Origin: Pseudoscleropodium purum
Taxonomy: Eukaryota; Streptophyta; Bryopsida; Hypnales; Brachytheciaceae
Reading direction: 5' to 3'
Length of the DNA: 64,000 bases
Assembly (NCBI GenBank): GCA_963969395.1
Contig: OZ017795.1
Coordinates: 25,711,063 to 25,775,062 of the forward strand
Part shown: positions 59,981 to 64,000 of the stretch, one piece after another
Layout of the letters: each line of letters starts with the position of its first letter
How positions within the stretch are numbered: the first letter of the stretch is position 1
Notes under the pieces: model-generated
Told to the model about the DNA's origin: nothing
The model's database searches: none
What the model saw: the letters and a program-made list of their open reading frames with translations, nothing else
Made by a program: the position numbers and the translations under genes

Positions 59981-61500
59981 TTGGGAAGAAAAGGAGGATT
60001 GCAAGGCTCGGCACCTCGGGCCGCTCCAAAGCATGCAGTGGTCTCCGCAGTTGCTTTCCGCTTATCCGCCAAAAATGCCGAAGTATATGCATTAGAAATT
60101 TCGGAATTGATGGAGGTAACAAAGGAGGGCCACATTCCAGCCAAATATCAGGATTTGCAAGAAGCGTTTAGCAAAGAAGCATCTAATGAACTTCCAAACC
60201 ACGGACCATCTAATATGAAGATTGACTTCAAGGAGGGGCTGGAACCTTGTAATACTGGTTTGCATCCTATGTCTCCAGTAGAATTTGAGGAACTTTGGTG
60301 GTATCTTGAAGAAAATCTGGGTAAAGGTTGGATTCGGCAATCAAAATCTCTAATATCCGCCCCTATTGTATTTGCAAAGAAAAAAGATGGATCTATTCGG
60401 GTTTGTGTGGATTACCGGAATTTAAATCAAGTCACAATAAAAATCAATATCCATTGCTTTTAATTCCTGAACTCACTAATAGATTAGTAGAAGCTACAAT
60501 TTTTACAAAACTAGATGTCAAACAAGCCTACCATAGGGTAAGAATGGCTCATGGTCATGAATTTAAAACGGCTTTTAAAACCCGTTATGGACTCTTTGAA
60601 TATTTAGTTATGCCTTTCGGATTGACAAATGCCTTGGCCTAATTTCAAGTCCACATGTAGTATATTTTTAATGATCTATTAGATATCTCAGTGTTAATTT
60701 ATTGAGACGATATTTTAATTTTTTGAAAGGATTTGGAAGACCACAAATTATTGGTATGAGAAGTTCTTACTTGCCTACAACGACATAGGTTATATGCAAA
60801 AGCATCAAAATGTGAATTTCATCGTAACTCAGCAGAATTTTTAGGCATGATGGTCTCTACCAACGGACTCAAAATGTGTATAGACAAAATTCAAGCTATT
60901 CATGATTGGCCTATACCAAAGACACTTAAGGAACTCCAAGCTTTTCTGGGATTTGCAAATTTCTACCGGCAGTTCATTAATGATTATTCCCAAATAGTAG
61001 TGCCACTTACAATGCTAACACGAAAGAACCAACAATTTCAGTGGACACCTCAAACTCAGGAAGCATTTAACGAACTCCAGTCTCGATTCCTCCAATCCCC
61101 AGTATTAATTCATCCTAATTTTGAACGGCCATTTGTGGTGGAAACTAATGCTTCTGACACTACAATAGGGGGAATTTTGTCACAAAAAGGAGAAGATGGA
61201 CATCTCCATCCTTGTGCTTATCGGAGTTCAAAAATGTCCTTGGCCGAACAAAATTATGACATATATAACAAGGAGCTACTAGCTATTGGTTTAGCATTCC
61301 AAGACTAGTGAATATACTTGGAAAGATCCCTACACAAAGTGAGAGTAATTTCGGATCATAAAAATTTGGAGCACTTTTTGACAACCAAACAATTAAATCG
61401 TAGACAAGCCCAGTGGTTTGAGTTATTATTAGCGTTTGATTTTACTATTGAACATCGACTGGGCTTACTCAATGGGCGTGCAGACATGTTATTTAGGTGA
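59981..61500 (+). pseudogene. Reverse transcriptase and RNase H of the chromovirus
   Basis: RT landmarks: [20 protein letters not shown], then in a shifted frame [14 protein letters not shown] and [20 protein letters not shown]. The YxDD box reads Tyr-stop-Asp-Asp (TAT TGA GAC GAT, 60700-60711). Then ELQAFLGFANFYRQFI and the RNase H start VVETNASDTTIGGIL, in which the usual first catalytic Asp (TDAS) is Asn, and LEHFLTTKQLNRRQAQW. Frame changes at about 60440-60460 and several stops. Confidence 0.8.
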
Positions 61501-61699
61501 CTGGACACGTCTGAGGACCTTGATAAAATGTCAAAACCCTTGTTCCGATTGGCCATGTTAGAATCGGTTGACCCAGTCTGGAATGATAAACAGATCATGG
61601 ACCACATCTAGCTGATTAATGCTGAAGACTCGGCCCTTGAACCGATCATATCTTTTTTAAGAAATCAACCACAATAAGCTCTAACAGACATCCGGCAAT

Positions 61700-62836
61700 G
61701 ATTCCAAGCATGTCACTTCACCAACGGGATTCTTTATTTCCAAAATAAAATATTCGTTCCAGATAATGAAGAATTGAAACGCCAAATATTACGCTCCCAA
61801 CATGATGCTCCTTTTGCTAGCCATCCAGGACAAGCAAAAACTATGGATTTGGTGTCCAGAAATTTTTACTAGCCTACCTTATGTCGATATGTCCACAGAT
61901 ATATAGACAGATGCGACATATGTCAAAGATCAAAACCAACGCATCACGGCCGATACAGCTTGTTGCAACTGATTCAAGCGGCTGAGGCTCCTTGGAAAAA
62001 AGTAACAGCAAATTTTATAGTCAAGTTGTCAGATAGCAACGGTTTTGATGCAATTATGGTCGTTGTCGACAAGAATACTAAATAGCTCATTTTATCTCTA
62101 CAAACGAAGCCATTGACCCTAATGAGGCAGCTACTTTATATCTCCATCATGTATGGAAACACCATGAATCCCTAACAAAATAATATCTGACCAAGGGTTG
62201 GTTTTTACTTCCAAATTTACAAGATGACTATACCAACTTCTCCACATTCAACCCTCTCCAACGACAGCTTTTCACCCACAAACTGATGTCCAAACGGAGC
62301 GGGTTAATCAAGTCCTTGAGCAATTTTTGCGAATGTTTTCAACACAACGGCAAGATGACTAGTCTGAATTACTCCCACTAGTTGAATTTGCCTATAACAA
62401 TGTACTACATTCTACCACAAGGTTCTCTCTTTTCTATGCAACATACGGATACCACCCAAGCTTATCAATTACAACACCAACTTCTTCATCTGTCCCCGCA
62501 ATAGAAGAAAGAATACAGCTACTGCAACAAGTACATGAAAAACTTAAAATCATGATTCAAATTGTTGAAGAACAAGCCAAGCAACAATATGATTGTAGCG
62601 TTAAGTTGCAGCCTACCTTTCAATTAGGCGACCAGGTCATACTTCGTCACGACTACATTTCAACCACGGCACCATCTAAAAAAATTGCTCCAAAATTTTT
62701 GGGGCCCTTTCCAGTCATTGCTAAAATATCAGACGTAGTTTACCGACTCAAGCTCCCTAGAACGCTCAAGATTCACGACGTCTTTCACGTGTCTTTATTG
62801 AAGAGATATCAGCATGATACGATTCTTGGGAGATGA
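61700..62836 (+). pseudogene. Integrase of the chromovirus
   Basis: An HHCC zinc-binding motif is present: His codons at 61801 and 61822, Cys codons at 61912 and 61921 (CDICQRSK). The catalytic core follows with VVVDKNTK and is broken by several stops and shifts. The C-terminal part 62552-62836 (GDQVILRHDYIS then FLGPFPVIAKI and VFHVSLLKRY) is the usual GPY/F module, ending in TGA at 62834-62836. Confidence 0.75.
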
Positions 62837-62878
62837 AAGGTATCACCACCACCAATTATTACTCCTGAGGGTGATGTT

Positions 62879-63060
62879 GAGTGGAAGGTCCATGACATCT
62901 TGGATTCCAAATTCACGGGTCGATGGAAGAAGCTACAATACTTAGTATCATGGGAAGGTTATGAGCTAGATCAGAATTCTTGGAAACCAACTATGAATTT
63001 GCGGAATGCTCCGAAGGTGGTTTGAAATTTCTACCAACAACATCCTCAAGCCCCAGCTCC
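62879..63060 (+). pseudogene. Chromodomain at the C terminus of the integrase
   Basis: EWKVHDILDSKFTGRWKKLQ then YLVSWEGYELDQNSWKP fit the chromodomain aromatic cage and W-G-Y core, which direct insertion toward modified histones in chromoviruses. A TGA at 63023-63025 cuts the last helix. Confidence 0.75.
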
Positions 63061-63145
63061 ATCTCAATTTCACAACTTGTCATCCCTTAAATTTGCAGGT
63101 GTATCACACAACAACAATAACATTCAATCCTTAGAAGGGGGGTAT

Positions 63146-63474
63146 TGTTACGACCAGGTCGTAGTATCTGGATGTGTGAGTAACTGGAACATGGAATAGG
63201 GGCCCAAAAGGGTAGTTACACCCTCGTGGCATTTACAAGGAGAGAATCCGAAAATTGTTGTCTTCCTTAAAGTTTAGTGAGGAGAGCCATGTCCCTTACT
63301 TGTCATTCTGTCAATAAAAAGTATAGTTGCTGAGATTACTTCCATACCTGCTTGAATCTTTACCTGTTAGCTTATGTATTGTTGATAATAATCCGAATCG
63401 TTTGGGAACTTGGGAAATCATTTGATAAATGGGAGCATCGACATGAGCCTGAACTCGGATCCCAAATCTTGACA
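63146..63474 (+). repeat. Right LTR of the chromovirus, 329 bp
   Basis: Begins TG after the polypurine tract and ends GACA; followed by CTCAA. The palindrome at its start has decayed here (GTCGTAGTA instead of GTCGTAACA). Confidence 0.85.
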
Positions 63475-63479
63475 CTCAA

Positions 63480-63690
63480 TTTTATAATAGAATCAATAAT
63501 GAAAATATCAACAAGTTTAGATTGAAAAATTTTGGACAATTTTGATAACATGTTGTCAATCCAAAATCTTCTCTTCTACTTTAGGAAATGATCTTGAGCA
63601 ACATATAAATTCTAATAGAAGTTTCCTACGTGTTGCATTGATTTTAGCATGAAAAAGATTTGTTAATGTTTTTTTTTTTTTAGTTACATC
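63480..63690 (-). pseudogene. hAT remnant continuing upstream of the chromovirus
   Basis: Minus-strand reading NMLSKLSKIFQSKLVDIFII runs to the insertion point and connects in sense with the hAT segment at 56850-57626. Stops and shifts are present. The remaining bases to the window end show no feature. Confidence 0.4.
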
Positions 63691-64000
63691 TGAATTATCT
63701 TTCAAGCCAAATCAAGCTACTTATCTAATTGTTAAATGAAGAGAAGATTTAAATATATTTTTTCAATGCTTTTCTTTTAAATAAAGTAAGCTAAAAAAAT
63801 GTTGTCAACCACAAGATTAATAAATAAAGGAAGATAAGACCACATATCAAAGGCGTATATATGAACAATAGATTTTTTGCCATTTGAATGACCGCCACGA
63901 CCTCGTTTAAGTTTCAAATGTAAAATCCTTTAACTTTTTAAAACCTCAAAAACAAACATTCTAAGCTTCAAAAAGTTTTATATCAATAATTGATACTGCA

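Larger units (their letters stand above)
57632..63474 (+). mobile_element. Ty3/gypsy chromovirus, full length but decayed, 5,843 bp
   Basis: Two LTRs, gag, protease, reverse transcriptase, RNase H, integrase and a C-terminal chromodomain in the Ty3/gypsy order, with a polypurine tract AGAAGGGGGG directly before the right LTR. I could not recognise a standard primer-binding site after the left LTR. Numerous stop codons and a few frame changes make it non-functional. It is inserted into a minus-strand hAT remnant. Confidence 0.85.

Overview
The window looks like nuclear DNA of a land plant. Evidence: AT-rich intergenic sequence, GT-AG spliceosomal introns, a chromodomain Ty3/gypsy element, hAT, PIF/Harbinger and CACTA-like elements, and two host families typical of plants (short-chain dehydrogenase; FAD monooxygenase of the MO1/CTF2 kind). 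I cannot name the species; the mixture would fit a bryophyte, lycophyte, fern or gymnosperm better than a compact angiosperm genome, but that is only an impression.

Layout. 1-4 kb: minus-strand remains of a DUF7869-type mobile-element gene with a cluster of short palindromes. 5.08-5.50 kb: a GC-rich hAT-type MITE. 5.5-15.8 kb: AT-rich, gene-poor, with a second palindrome family near 9 kb, degenerate tandem repeats and telomere-like words near 11.3-11.7 kb. 15.8-27.8 kb: a long, decayed, plus-strand, multi-exon mobile-element-like locus. It holds a possible ParB/sulfiredoxin-like segment, an FCP1-like HAD segment and 27 copies of the same palindrome as at 1-4 kb, many of them one per unit in tandem arrays of 58, 72 and 39 bp. 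A 3,296-bp TG...CA element with a 5-bp target duplication and an intact 554-codon minus-strand ORF is inserted into it (19,511-22,806). 27.8-37.5 kb: gene-poor, with a decayed hAT transposase (31.6-33.75 kb) and a tRNA-like hairpin just after it.

37.5-52 kb is the genic part. A plus-strand SDR reductase gene (37.86-40.14 kb) is followed by two tandem minus-strand FAD-dependent monooxygenase genes (43.09-45.67 and 47.78-51.85 kb). Their exon models are uninterrupted, with four exons of identical length (147, 66, 172, 229 bp). They differ by one intron and by a transit-peptide-like N terminus on the upstream copy.

52-64 kb is again repeat-rich: a Myb/SANT-like ORF and a PIF/Harbinger transposase remnant, a CACTA-like hairpin MITE, and a decayed ZNF862-like hAT gene split by a full-length but decayed chromovirus (57,632-63,474) with both LTRs, target duplications, gag, protease, RT/RNase H, integrase and chromodomain.

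The observation I consider most unusual is the family of about 35 variants of a 20-bp palindrome, CATCGGGAGATCTCCCGATG, confined to two decayed element loci and absent from the later insertion inside one of them.
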